Positions 1 through 6,627 are shown, counted from the first letter of the stretch. The stretch: DNA of 18,126 nt from JBQCDV01 sp051960855 (GCA_051960855.1 JBQCDV010000246.1:1-18126); one strand, 5' to 3'. Notes: generated by a model not told the origin, from the sequence alone. Numbers and translations: made by a program.

Positions 1-324
1 TTCCAGGAGGTGCCCGGCTCGGCCCGCGACCTGCGTGCCGACCTGGTGCTGCTAGCGATGGGCTTCACCGGTCCGCAGACCACTGGACTGGTCGAGCAGC
101 TCGGTCTCGAACTGGACGCCCGGGGCAACGTCGCTCGCGACGACAGCTACATGACCAACGTGCCGGGGGTCTTCGTCGCCGGCGACGCCGGCCGCGGTCA
201 GTCGCTCATCGTGTGGGCCATCGCCGAGGGTCGCAGCGCCGCGGCCGGGGTCGACCGTTGGCTGTCCGGTCAGACCCAGCTGCCAGCCCCCATCGCCCCC
301 ACCGCGCGGCCGCTGATGGTCTGA
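1..324 (+). CDS. gltD: Glutamate synthase small subunit, 3' end only
   Basis: This is the last 107 codons of a gene that begins before the window; the frame is open from base 1 and stops with TGA at 322-324. GltD is the FAD/Fe-S beta subunit of NADPH-dependent glutamate synthase, which passes electrons to GltB so that glutamine and 2-oxoglutarate yield two glutamates. The visible part is the C-terminal pyridine-nucleotide-disulfide oxidoreductase fold: LVLLAMGFTGP, then a short hydrophilic stretch, then NVPGVFVAGDAGRGQSLIVW, the classic GD motif contacting flavin, followed by AIAEGR. The gltD-to-pyk gene order is familiar in actinomycetes. Other members of this oxidoreductase family share the GD motif, but the AMGFTGP and RGQSLIVWAI stretches fit GltD best. 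Confidence 0.93.
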   Translation, partial: FQEVPGSARDLRADLVLLAMGFTGPQTTGLVEQLGLELDARGNVARDDSYMTNVPGVFVAGDAGRGQSLIVWAIAEGRSAAAGVDRWLSGQTQLPAPIAPTARPLMV

Positions 325-355
325 CGCGCGGGAGGCGACAACGACGTTCGCTGAT

Positions 356-408
356 CTCCTGTCCCGGGCAGGCTCTGTGACGCACACGGATCCTCGACAG
401 GACAGGAG
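356..408 (+). promoter_or_regulatory. Inverted repeat that pairs with the PfpI-gene Shine-Dalgarno
   Basis: CTCCTGTCC at 356-364 is the exact reverse complement of GGACAGGAG at 400-408, and the second arm contains the AGGAG ribosome binding site of the ATG at 414. In RNA this 9-bp stem (35-nt loop) would hide the site. The left arm can instead fold locally, as CCTG (358-361) with CAGG (369-372), which would release it. No convincing -10 box is visible in 325-413, so the leader is probably carried on gltD read-through mRNA. A regulatory role is inferred from sequence only. Confidence 0.4.
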
Positions 409-413
409 TTCTG

Positions 414-956
414 ATGTCGTTGCAGGGCAAGACAATCGCGTTTCTGGTGGCCCCCGAGGGCATCGAGCAGGTTGAGCTGACCGAGCCCTGGCAGGCCGTG
501 CAGGAGGCGGGCGGAACGCCGAAGCTTGTGTCGACGCAGGACGGGACCGTGCAGGCCTTCAACCACCTCGACAAGGCCGACACGTTCCCGGTCGACGTGG
601 TCGTCAGCCAGACCAGCGCAGACGACTTCGACGGCCTCGTGCTGCCCGGCGGTGTCGCCAACCCCGACTTCCTGCGCACGCAGCAGGATGCGGTCGACTT
701 TGCAAAGGCCTTCATGACGTCCGGTAAGCCCGTCGCGGTCATCTGTCACGGCCCCTGGACGCTGATCAACGCGGGCACGGTCAACGGTCGGACGATCACC
801 TCGTGGCCCAGCCTGCAGACCGACCTCCGCAATGCCGGTGCGACGTGGGTCGACGAGGAGGTTGTCGTCGACGACAACGGCCCCGGTTTGCTCATCAGCA
901 GCCGCAAGCCGGACGACCTGAAGGCCTTCTGCGGCGAGATCGTCGACAAGTTCTGA
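414..956 (+). CDS. DJ-1/PfpI family protein (type 1 glutamine amidotransferase-like)
   Basis: This 180-residue protein has an ATG start with AGGAG at 404-408, five bases upstream. It is a single DJ-1/PfpI domain (the YhbO/PfpI/YraA branch). The nucleophile elbow is AVICHGPWTLINAG with Cys111-His112. An acidic N-terminal segment (PEGIEQVELTEP) supplies the Glu expected next to the nucleophile, and DGLVLPGGVANPD is the usual pre-elbow loop. The length matches the family. Members have been described as proteases, glyoxalase III-like or deglycase-type enzymes protecting against reactive carbonyls; the exact reaction cannot be read from sequence. It lies 89 bp after gltD in the same direction and has its own terminator-like hairpin downstream. 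The leader may control translation (see the inverted repeat at 356-408). Confidence 0.93.
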   Translation: MSLQGKTIAFLVAPEGIEQVELTEPWQAVQEAGGTPKLVSTQDGTVQAFNHLDKADTFPVDVVVSQTSADDFDGLVLPGGVANPDFLRTQQDAVDFAKAFMTSGKPVAVICHGPWTLINAGTVNGRTITSWPSLQTDLRNAGATWVDEEVVVDDNGPGLLISSRKPDDLKAFCGEIVDKF

Positions 957-987
957 GCACCATCGGCGCAGCGGCTTTGCCCGCCCT

Positions 988-1011
988 TTGCCCTTGTGGG
1001 GCAACGGTTTT
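988..1011 (+). terminator. Intrinsic terminator-like hairpin after the PfpI gene
   Basis: TTGCCC (988-993), loop TTGTG, and GGGCAA (999-1004) form a 6-bp stem, followed three bases later by TTTT (1008-1011). It begins 32 bases after the stop codon. The short T-run is unusual for such GC-rich DNA and supports a Rho-independent terminator. Confidence 0.6.
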
Positions 1012-1057
1012 CGGTGGTGAGGCTGCTGCCGGCTGAGCGCTACGCGAGATGGTGTGA

Positions 1058-1096
1058 CTGCGCCCACGTCAAGACGCGAGTCTGGCGTGGGCGCAG
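1058..1096. promoter_or_regulatory. 11-bp perfect dyad directly upstream of the pyk promoter
   Basis: CTGCGCCCACG (1058-1068) is exactly complementary to CGTGGGCGCAG (1086-1096). The 17-base spacer holds a second small stem, AGAC (1072-1075) with GTCT (1080-1083) around GCGA. A flanking pair, GTGACT (1054-1059) and AGTCAC (1104-1109), could extend an alternative fold. The dyad is centred about 45 bases before the probable pyk transcription start, where an operator would sit. No T-run follows. It could be an operator, a bidirectional terminator, or both. Confidence 0.5.
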
Positions 1097-1109
1097 CCGC
1101 GAGAGTCAC

Positions 1110-1115
1110 TAGGGT
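1110..1115 (+). promoter_or_regulatory. -10 box of a probable leaderless pyk promoter
   Basis: TAGGGT lies six bases before the pyk ATG (1122), and no purine-rich Shine-Dalgarno is well placed. TANNNT followed by six or seven bases and the start codon is the usual signature of leaderless transcription in actinobacteria. No clear -35 is visible. Confidence 0.55.
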
Positions 1116-1121
1116 GGGGTC

Positions 1122-2549
1122 ATGCGTCGAGCCAAAATCGTGTGCACCATGGGGCCAGCAGTCGCCTCGGAGGAGCGCATCACCGAGCTTGTGGCGGCCG
1201 GCATGGACGTCGCTCGGCTCAACCTTTCCCACGGCAGCTATGCCGACCACGAGAAGATCTACCGCCAGGTGCGCGCTGCGGCCGACAAGGCTGGCCGCGG
1301 CGTGGGGATCCTGGTGGACCTGCAGGGCCCGAAGATCCGGCTCGGCACCTTCTCCGGCGGTCCCGTCGTCCTGGAGGCCGGCGCTCGCTTCGTCATCACC
1401 GTGGAGGATGTCGACGGCACGGTCGAGCGCGCCTCGACGACGTACAAGGGGCTCCCGGGCGACGTGCGACCGGGAGACCGGATCCTCATCGACGACGGGC
1501 GCGTCATGCTCGAAGCGCTCGAGGTCACCACGACCGATGTCGTCACCCGGGTCATCGAGGGCGGCAAGATCTCGAACAACAAGGGGATCAACCTGCCCGG
1601 TGTCGCCGTCTCGGTGCCCGCGCTCAGCGACAAGGATGTCGAGGACCTGCGGTGGGCGCTGCGGCTGCGCGCCGACATGATCGCGCTGTCCTTCGTCCGG
1701 AGCGCTGCCGACATCGAGGACGTGCACGCGATCATGAAGGAGGAGGGCGTCTATCTCCCCGTCATCGCAAAGATCGAGAAGCCGCAGGCGGTCGAGAACC
1801 TCACCGACATCGTCCTGGCCTTCGACGGCATCATGGTCGCCCGCGGTGACCTGGGCGTCGAGCTGCCGCTCGAGCAGGTGCCGCTGGTGCAGAAGCGGGC
1901 TGTCGCGCTGGCCCGCCGCAACGCCAAGCCCGTCATCGTCGCGACGCAGATGCTCGACTCGATGATCGGCGCCTCCCGGCCGACCCGCGCCGAGACCTCG
2001 GACGTGGCCAACGCCGTGCTCGACGGTGCCGACGCCCTCATGCTCTCGGGCGAGACGAGCATGGGCGACTATCCGATCGTCACTGTGCAGACCATGGCTC
2101 GCATCATCGAGTCGGTCGAGAACGAGACCCTCCGCGAACTGCCTGCCGCGCTCGCGCCGCCGCGCACCACCGGCGGTGCCATCGCGCGTGCCGCCGCAGA
2201 GGTCGGCGACTTCCTCGGGGCCAAGTACCTCGTCGCGTTCACGCAGAGCGGTGACACGGCGCGGCGCATGAGCCGCTACCGCTCTTCGATTCCGCTGCTG
2301 GCGTTCACTCCCGAGCCCGCCGTGCGCAGCCAGCTGGCGCTGAGCTGGGGCGTCGAGACATTCCTCGTCCCGATGGTGCCGCACACAGACGACATGGTCC
2401 GGCAGGTCGAGCAGGGTCTGCTCACCATCGGTCGCTGCCAGCCGGGCGACACCGTGATCATCGTCGGGGGATCCCCGCCCGGACGTGTCGGCACGACAAA
2501 CGCCTTGCGTGTGCACCACATCGGCGACGTCATCACACCGATGCTCTGA
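1122..2549 (+). CDS. pyk: Pyruvate kinase
   Basis: This 475-residue protein has the usual bacterial length. Pyruvate kinase transfers phosphate from phosphoenolpyruvate to ADP, the last ATP-making step of glycolysis, in the cytosol as a homotetramer. The N-terminal RRAKIVCTMGPA and VARLNLSHG (Arg32, Asn34, Ser36) are the nucleotide and K+ site residues. The B-domain lid follows at about residues 72-170. The signature PVIAKIEKPQAVENL carries Lys217 and the metal ligand Glu219, and MVARGDLGVELP carries Asp243. ATQMLDSMI, RPTRAETSDVANAVLDGAD and MLSGETSMG complete the barrel, and the C-terminal allosteric domain runs from about residue 340. The gene stands alone between a dyad/leaderless promoter and a terminator. 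No frameshifts or missing residues are seen. Confidence 0.98.
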   Translation: MRRAKIVCTMGPAVASEERITELVAAGMDVARLNLSHGSYADHEKIYRQVRAAADKAGRGVGILVDLQGPKIRLGTFSGGPVVLEAGARFVITVEDVDGTVERASTTYKGLPGDVRPGDRILIDDGRVMLEALEVTTTDVVTRVIEGGKISNNKGINLPGVAVSVPALSDKDVEDLRWALRLRADMIALSFVRSAADIEDVHAIMKEEGVYLPVIAKIEKPQAVENLTDIVLAFDGIMVARGDLGVELPLEQVPLVQKRAVALARRNAKPVIVATQMLDSMIGASRPTRAETSDVANAVLDGADALMLSGETSMGDYPIVTVQTMARIIESVENETLRELPAALAPPRTTGGAIARAAAEVGDFLGAKYLVAFTQSGDTARRMSRYRSSIPLLAFTPEPAVRSQLALSWGVETFLVPMVPHTDDMVRQVEQGLLTIGRCQPGDTVIIVGGSPPGRVGTTNALRVHHIGDVITPML

Positions 2550-2570
2550 CGCCTGCCTCCGCGCGCCAAC

Positions 2571-2603
2571 CGGCCCGGAGTACTTCCTCAATACTTCGGG
2601 CCG
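2571..2603 (+). terminator. Terminator hairpin after pyk, overlapping the end of the decayed LAGLIDADG gene
   Basis: CGGCCCGGAGTA (2571-2582) pairs with TACTTCGGGCCG (2592-2603) over 12 positions with one G-U pair and a 9-base loop. It starts 22 bases after the pyk stop. No T-run follows, as is common in high-GC actinobacteria. The right arm and loop are also the last codons (VGPKY-stop) of the pseudogene on the other strand. Confidence 0.65.
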
Positions 2604-3363
2604 ACGTGCTCTTCCAGTCGCGCCACGGCGTCCCGCTTGTTGACGCTGAGCATGTTCCACCGGGGCTGCTTCCACTCGGTGCCGGCGAGGTCGAGGGTCC
2701 TCTGGCAGATCGACATGATGTCTGACGAGACGTTGGTGAAGAAGTAGCGCGGATACTCGTAGCGGGTGACCGTGCCGCGGTAGTGACGCGTCGCCCAGTT
2801 CGTCATTCGGCAACCATCGGTGTGAAAGAGCCCACGCAGCAGGCGACCGGGGTGCTCATCGATGAGGCGCTGCTGCCACTGCTCGAGGTGTATGGGCCGC
2901 TCATGCTTCCTGCCTGGCCCGTGTTGCGGCAGAAGGCACGGCCAGTGCTTCCAGCTGCTGCTGATCCATCTGCACCCTCCGCGCACCCTCGACCACGGGA
3001 CGGCACCGTTCCTGCCGGCACCGATGCTCCGTGAAATCTCTCGCAGAGCCCGACATACTTGTTGTCGTTGTAGATGGTGAGGACGAACGACTTGTCTCCT
3101 TGAGCGATATGCCCATCTCCCAGGTACCAACCGAGGAGGGTGAGGTAGGCGGGGATATCTAACGGAGTGTCATGGCAGAGCGGGCACGGGACATTCGTGG
3201 GCGCTTGGCCACGCTGTTCGCCGCGTCTGAGATGCTGCTTGTTCCAGTACCACACCGTGCTGAGAGGCACTTCAGTGGAGCGAGAGACGGCTGCCTGAGA
3301 AAGGCCTGTCCCTCATAGATCGAGGACTCGGTCGACCTGCGCTTGTGAATGCATGCGTCCCAT
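2588..3363 (-). pseudogene. Decayed helix-turn-helix / LAGLIDADG homing-endonuclease-like gene
   Basis: Read from ATG at 3363 the protein starts MGRMHSQAQVDRVLDL, meets TGA at 3315-3313, then resumes in frame as GTGLSQAAVSRSTEVPLSTV (a small helix-turn-helix), a CPLCHDTPLD knuckle, and AYLTLLGWYLGDGHI, a first LAGLIDADG-type motif. Between about 3034 and 2970 homology passes to another frame, which gives WKHWPCLLPQHGPGRKH, a second motif LLRGLFHTDGC, YEYPRYFFTNVSSDI and the end GPKY. The span is 776 bases, not a multiple of three, which confirms a net frameshift. Similar two-motif proteins with an N-terminal HTH recur in actinobacteria, often labelled transcriptional regulators or homing endonucleases; that match is from memory. 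Base composition looks less GC-rich than in its neighbours. Two inactivating changes make a working product unlikely unless this is a sequencing artefact. Confidence 0.8.
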
Positions 3364-3408
3364 GAAGAGAACATGCCAGAGGGGTCTGACAGAGTCCGAT
3401 TCCAACGG

Positions 3409-3492
3409 TGCCGGGTGCGGGACTCGAACCCGCACGTCCTTTCGGACAGATGCTTTTGAAACATCGGCGTCTGCCTATTCCGCCAACCCGGC
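3409..3492 (-). tRNA. tRNA-Leu (anticodon CAA)
   Basis: On the minus strand GCCGGGT (5' end at 3492) pairs with ACCCGGC (3416-3410) as a perfect 7-bp acceptor, with A as discriminator at 3409. The anticodon arm GATGT-TTCAAAA-GCATC gives anticodon CAA, reading UUG. A long variable arm (GTCC-GAAA-GGAC) is typical of leucine tRNAs, and the T arm is GCGGG-TTCGAGT-CCCGC. The next bases are CCG, so the 3' CCA is not encoded. The total is 84 nt. Confidence 0.95.
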
Positions 3493-3503
3493 TCGCTGCG
3501 ATA

Positions 3504-3532
3504 AGGATACCGTGCGCAGGCCGACGCGTCAG
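3504..3532 (-). promoter_or_regulatory. Promoter of tRNA-Leu
   Basis: On the minus strand CTGACG (3532-3527) and TATCCT (3509-3504) are separated by 17 bases, close to the TTGACA/TATAAT consensus. The start would fall a few bases before the mature tRNA 5' end at 3492. It overlaps the upstream region of the divergent response-regulator gene. Confidence 0.6.
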
Positions 3533-3540
3533 CAACTCAG

Positions 3541-3546
3541 TAGGCT
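3541..3546 (+). promoter_or_regulatory. -10 box of a probable leaderless response-regulator promoter
   Basis: TAGGCT is followed by six bases and then the ATG at 3553, the same geometry as at pyk. There is no Shine-Dalgarno in the gap. Its -35 region would overlap the spacer of the divergent tRNA-Leu promoter. Confidence 0.55.
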
Positions 3547-3552
3547 CTGAGC

Positions 3553-4164
3553 ATGACCTTGCCGCAGCCGCGCCGCGTCCTGATCGCCGAGGACGAGGCC
3601 CTGATCCGCATGGATCTGCGCGAGATGCTCGAAGAGGAGGGCTACGACGTCGTAGCCGAGGCCGCCGACGGCGAACAGGCCGTCGCCCTTGCGCACGAGC
3701 ATCAGCCCGACCTCGTCGTTCTCGACGTGAAGATGCCCCGCCTCGACGGGATCTCGGCTGCCGAGCAGATCACGCAGGCCGGGATCGCCCCGGTCGTGAT
3801 GCTGACCGCCTTCAGCCAGCGCGAGCTGGTGGACCGAGCGCGGGATGCCGGTGCCATGGCGTACCTCGTCAAGCCCTTCACCAAGTCGGACCTCATGCCG
3901 GCGATCGAGATCGCTGTGTCGCGCCACGAGCAGCTGTTGACACTGCGGGGCGAGGTCCAGGACCTCAGTGAGCGGCTGGAGACCCGCAAGCTGCTCGACC
4001 GCGCCAAGGGCCAGCTGCAGGCGCGCTTCGGGATGAGCGAGCCCGAGGCCTTCAAGTGGATGCAGCGGGCGGCCATGGACAAGCGCGTGTCGATGCGTGA
4101 GGTCGCCCAGGTGATCCTCGAGGAGACCGCCGAGCCGGAGGCCGCCAAGGGGATGGACGGGTAG
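3553..4164 (+). CDS. pdtaR: ANTAR-domain response regulator (PdtaR-like)
   Basis: This 203-residue protein has two domains. Residues 7-125 are a CheY-like receiver with acidic pair Glu13-Asp14, phospho-acceptor Asp58 (VVLDVKMP), Thr85 and Lys107 (VKPF). Residues 130-192 are an ANTAR (AmiR/NasR) RNA-binding domain: a helical linker (LRGEVQDLSERLETRKLLDR), then AKGQLQARFGMSEPEAFKWM and the final helix. ANTAR proteins bind tandem RNA hairpins and prevent premature transcription termination. The layout matches actinobacterial PdtaR (Rv1626 of M. tuberculosis), whose kinase PdtaS is encoded elsewhere. No kinase gene is nearby, so this is an orphan locus. It is probably leaderless and divergent from tRNA-Leu. 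The family is clear; the PdtaR name is by architecture and overall resemblance. Confidence 0.93.
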   Translation: MTLPQPRRVLIAEDEALIRMDLREMLEEEGYDVVAEAADGEQAVALAHEHQPDLVVLDVKMPRLDGISAAEQITQAGIAPVVMLTAFSQRELVDRARDAGAMAYLVKPFTKSDLMPAIEIAVSRHEQLLTLRGEVQDLSERLETRKLLDRAKGQLQARFGMSEPEAFKWMQRAAMDKRVSMREVAQVILEETAEPEAAKGMDG

Positions 4165-4222
4165 CAAAGGGACAACCCGGTCTAGGGCGCATGCCCCACC
4201 CTTGGTCACGAGCGTGTTACGA

Positions 4223-4249
4223 CCGCACCGCCGCGGCGCGGTTGTGCGG
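4223..4249. other. GC-rich stem-loop between the response regulator and livK
   Basis: CCGCAC (4223-4228) pairs with GTGCGG (4244-4249), and the spacer contains the palindrome CGCCGCGGCG. An alternative fold pairs ACCGC with GCGGT. It lies 59 bases past the response-regulator stop, upstream of the likely livK -10, so it could terminate that transcript or act as an operator. There is no T-run. Confidence 0.35.
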
Positions 4250-4269
4250 GAATCGCCCCCGTCCGTTGC

Positions 4270-4275
4270 TAGTGT
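4270..4275 (+). promoter_or_regulatory. Possible -10 box for the liv operon
   Basis: TAGTGT fits TANNNT, about 75 bases before the livK start. A well-placed -35 is not evident, so this is tentative. It would give a leader of roughly 65-70 nt containing the strong GGAGG site at 4339-4343. Confidence 0.35.
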
Positions 4276-4349
4276 TCCCGGTCACAGCAGGGTGTCGACT
4301 GTCGTCGCGTGGTGCGAGACGTCCCCCTCTTCTCTCGCGGAGGTAGATC

Positions 4350-5540
4350 GTGCGTCTGAAGCGCATGGGTTCTCTCGCTGCGGTGACGCTGGCCATGGCG
4401 CTCGCGGTGACGGGCTGCAGCAGCAGCTCCGGCACCGACAGCGGCAACGGCAGCAGCGGCAGCGCGGCAGCCACTGGTGGTTCCGGTAGCGGCGGCGGCA
4501 AGTGCGACGGCGTCGCGCTCGGCTTCTTCGGCGCACTGACCGGCGACGCCGCCAACCTGGGCATCAACATCTACAACGGCGCCAAGCTCGCCGTCGACCA
4601 GCACAACCAGAAGAACGCCGACTGCAAGGTCGACCTGGTCAAGCTGGACTCGCAGGGCAGCCCGGACCAGGCCCCGGGTTTGGCCCAGCAGGCCATCAAC
4701 AACAAGTCGATCGTCGGCATCGTCGGCCCGGCGTTCTCGGGTGAGTCCAAGGCCGCCGACCCGCTGTTCAACGAGGCTGGCCTGCCGATCATTACGGCCT
4801 CGGCGACCAACCCGAAGCTCGCCGAGAACGGGTGGAAGATCTTCCACCGCATCCTGGGCAACGACAACAGCCAGGGCCCGGCCGCCGCGAAGTACATCTC
4901 CGATGTCCTCAAGGCTGACAAGGTCGCCGTCGTCGACGACGCCTCGGAGTACGGCAAGGGCCTCGCGGACATCGTCCGCCAGACCCTCGGCAGCAAGGTC
5001 GTCGTCAACGACACCGTGCAGACTGGCCAGACCGACTTCTCCGCCACGGTGACCAAGGTCAAGAGCTCCGGCGCGACCGCGCTCTTCTACGGCGGCTACT
5101 ACGCCGAGGCCGGCCTGCTGCGCAAGCAGCTGTCGGACGCGGGCGCTCAGGTCACCCTCGTCGCCGGTGACGGCGTCAAGGACGACGGCTACGTCAAGGC
5201 CGCTGGTGCTCAGGCCGCCGCTGGCTCGATCCTGACCTGCCCCTGCCTCCCGCCGGACAAGGCAGCTGGCTCCTTCGCGAGCGACTACAAGGCCGCGTTC
5301 AACACCGCTCCCGGCACGTACTCCGCCGAGGGCTACGACGCCGCCAACGTGTTCCTCGCGGGCATCGACGCCGGCAAGACCGACCGCTCGTCGCTCAACG
5401 ACTTCGTGAGCGGCTACAAGGGTCAGGGCATCACCAAGCAGATCGCGTTCGACGACAAGGGCGAGGTCGCCAACGTCTCCGTGTGGGCCTACAAGGTCGA
5501 CGACAGCGGCAACATCGTCGCTGACCAGGAGATCAAGTAA
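4350..5540 (+). CDS. livK: Branched-chain amino acid ABC transporter, substrate-binding lipoprotein
   Basis: This 396-residue lipoprotein starts at GTG with GGAGG (4339-4343) six bases upstream. Residues 1-22 are a signal peptide (positive MRLKR, then a hydrophobic stretch) ending in lipobox VTGC with Cys23 as the lipidated residue. A Ser/Gly-rich flexible tether follows to about residue 50. The mature domain is a type I periplasmic-binding fold (Leu/Ile/Val-binding, Peripla_BP_6) with ALGFFGALTGDAANLG near its start and VGIVGPAFSGESKAADPLF typical of ligand-contacting loops. It would sit on the outer face of the membrane and deliver Leu, Ile, Val or related amino acids to LivHM. It is the first gene of the cluster and is separated from livH by a strong hairpin, which may keep its mRNA more abundant. 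The true ligand cannot be fixed from sequence. Confidence 0.93.
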   Translation: MRLKRMGSLAAVTLAMALAVTGCSSSSGTDSGNGSSGSAAATGGSGSGGGKCDGVALGFFGALTGDAANLGINIYNGAKLAVDQHNQKNADCKVDLVKLDSQGSPDQAPGLAQQAINNKSIVGIVGPAFSGESKAADPLFNEAGLPIITASATNPKLAENGWKIFHRILGNDNSQGPAAAKYISDVLKADKVAVVDDASEYGKGLADIVRQTLGSKVVVNDTVQTGQTDFSATVTKVKSSGATALFYGGYYAEAGLLRKQLSDAGAQVTLVAGDGVKDDGYVKAAGAQAAAGSILTCPCLPPDKAAGSFASDYKAAFNTAPGTYSAEGYDAANVFLAGIDAGKTDRSSLNDFVSGYKGQGITKQIAFDDKGEVANVSVWAYKVDDSGNIVADQEIK

Positions 5541-5576
5541 GTCGGATCGCTTCCGTAGCGAATCCCTCGCGTGACA

Positions 5577-5613
5577 AGGACGGCCGGGCTCTCCGTGGAG
5601 GCCCGGCCGTCCT
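5577..5613 (+). terminator. Strong hairpin between livK and livH (attenuator or mRNA stabiliser)
   Basis: AGGACGGCCGGGC (5577-5589) is perfectly complementary to GCCCGGCCGTCCT (5601-5613). The 11-base spacer can pair further (CTCC 5591-5594 with GGAG 5597-5600). No T-run follows. It starts 36 bases after the livK stop within a 148-base gap before livH. Partial termination or 3'-end protection here would make more binding protein than permease. Confidence 0.75.
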
Positions 5614-5688
5614 CCTGCCCGAGCCAGCGGCGGCCATCTCGCTGCTGGCCCCATCCGTGCACTGGACCTGGCGGGAGCCTGCGGCCGC

Positions 5689-6627
5689 ATGCAGAACCTC
5701 ATTCACAACTTCGGTGCCTACACGGTCACCGGACTGACGCAGGGCGCGATCTACGCGCTCGTCGCCCTCGGCTACACGCTGGTGTACGGCGTCCTGCGTC
5801 TCATTAACTTCGCTCACTCCGAAGTCTTCATGGTCGGGACCTTCGCGGTCACCTGGACCCTGTCAGCCCTCATCACCGGAACGCCGCCCACGTCGCCGCT
5901 GGTCATCGTCGGGCTGCTTGCTATCGCCCTCGTAGCGGCGATGATCGGCTCGGGCGTGACCGCGATCGTCGTGGAGCTGGTCGCCTACCGGCCCCTGCGC
6001 CGACGGAACGCGCCGGTGCTCATCTTCCTCATCAGTGCGATCGGCTGCTCCCAGGCGATCTCGGAGGGCTTCGGCCTCTTCCAGGGCCGTGACCTTCGGC
6101 AGGTGCCCCGCCTCGTCGCGCCGCAGACTGTGGTGCCGTTCCTCGACACCAAGATCACCAACCTGCAGATCATCATCGTGGTCGGCGCGATCCTGATGAT
6201 GGTCAGCCTCGACCAGTTCATCCGGCGCACGCGCCTGGGCCGCGGCGTCCGCGCGATCGCCCAGAACCCGGATGCTGCCGCCCTCATGGGTGTCAACAAG
6301 GACCGCGTCATCATGCTGACGTTCTTCGTCGGCGGCCTGATGGCCGGCGGCGCCGCTCTCCTCTACGACATGCAGTTCGGCATCACGCGCTTCAACGTCG
6401 GCTTCCTCATCGGTCTGAAGGCCTTCACCGCAGCGGTCCTGGGTGGCATTGGCAACCTGCGCGGCGCCCTGCTCGGCGGCCTGCTGCTGGGCGTGGTCGA
6501 GAACTGGAGCTCGCCCATCATCGGCAGCCAGTGGCGTGACGTCGTCGCCTTCGTCTTCCTCATCGTCGTGCTGATGTTCCGGCCGACCGGCATCCTCGGT
6601 GAGTCCCTCGGGAGGGCCCGCGCATGA
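5689..6627 (+). CDS. livH: Branched-chain amino acid ABC transporter permease LivH
   Basis: This 312-residue integral membrane protein starts at ATG, with a weaker GGGAG at 5673-5677 that is 11 bases away. The start GLTQGAIYALVALGYTLVYG followed by INFAHSEVFMVGTF is the LivH hallmark. About eight hydrophobic segments follow. The cytoplasmic EAA-like coupling loop is around RTRLGRGVRAIAQNPDAAALMGVN, which contacts the ATPases, and KAFTAAVLGGIGNLRGALLG is also conserved. It forms the translocation path with LivM. Its TGA overlaps the livM ATG (ATGA, four bases shared), indicating translational coupling. Confidence 0.95.
   Translation: MQNLIHNFGAYTVTGLTQGAIYALVALGYTLVYGVLRLINFAHSEVFMVGTFAVTWTLSALITGTPPTSPLVIVGLLAIALVAAMIGSGVTAIVVELVAYRPLRRRNAPVLIFLISAIGCSQAISEGFGLFQGRDLRQVPRLVAPQTVVPFLDTKITNLQIIIVVGAILMMVSLDQFIRRTRLGRGVRAIAQNPDAAALMGVNKDRVIMLTFFVGGLMAGGAALLYDMQFGITRFNVGFLIGLKAFTAAVLGGIGNLRGALLGGLLLGVVENWSSPIIGSQWRDVVAFVFLIVVLMFRPTGILGESLGRARA

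Noticed and set aside
270..2813. A very long open frame (847 codons) on the minus strand opposite the PfpI and pyk genes.
   Set aside because: It is a by-product of high GC in the opposite genes: Arg/Asp/His-rich, without domains, and fully overlapped by two well-supported genes.
2588..3492. A tRNA-integrated genomic island using the tRNA-Leu 3' end as attachment site.
   Set aside because: No second copy of the tRNA 3' end was found near 2550-2640, and there is no integrase; only the LAGLIDADG remnant lies there.
2783..3550. Several short plus-strand frames in the pseudogene and tRNA region.
   Set aside because: They read through the pseudogene or the tRNA on the wrong strand and encode no recognisable protein.
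4269..5702. A 477-codon minus-strand open frame opposite livK.
   Set aside because: It is antisense to a clear lipoprotein gene and has no recognisable domain or ribosome site.
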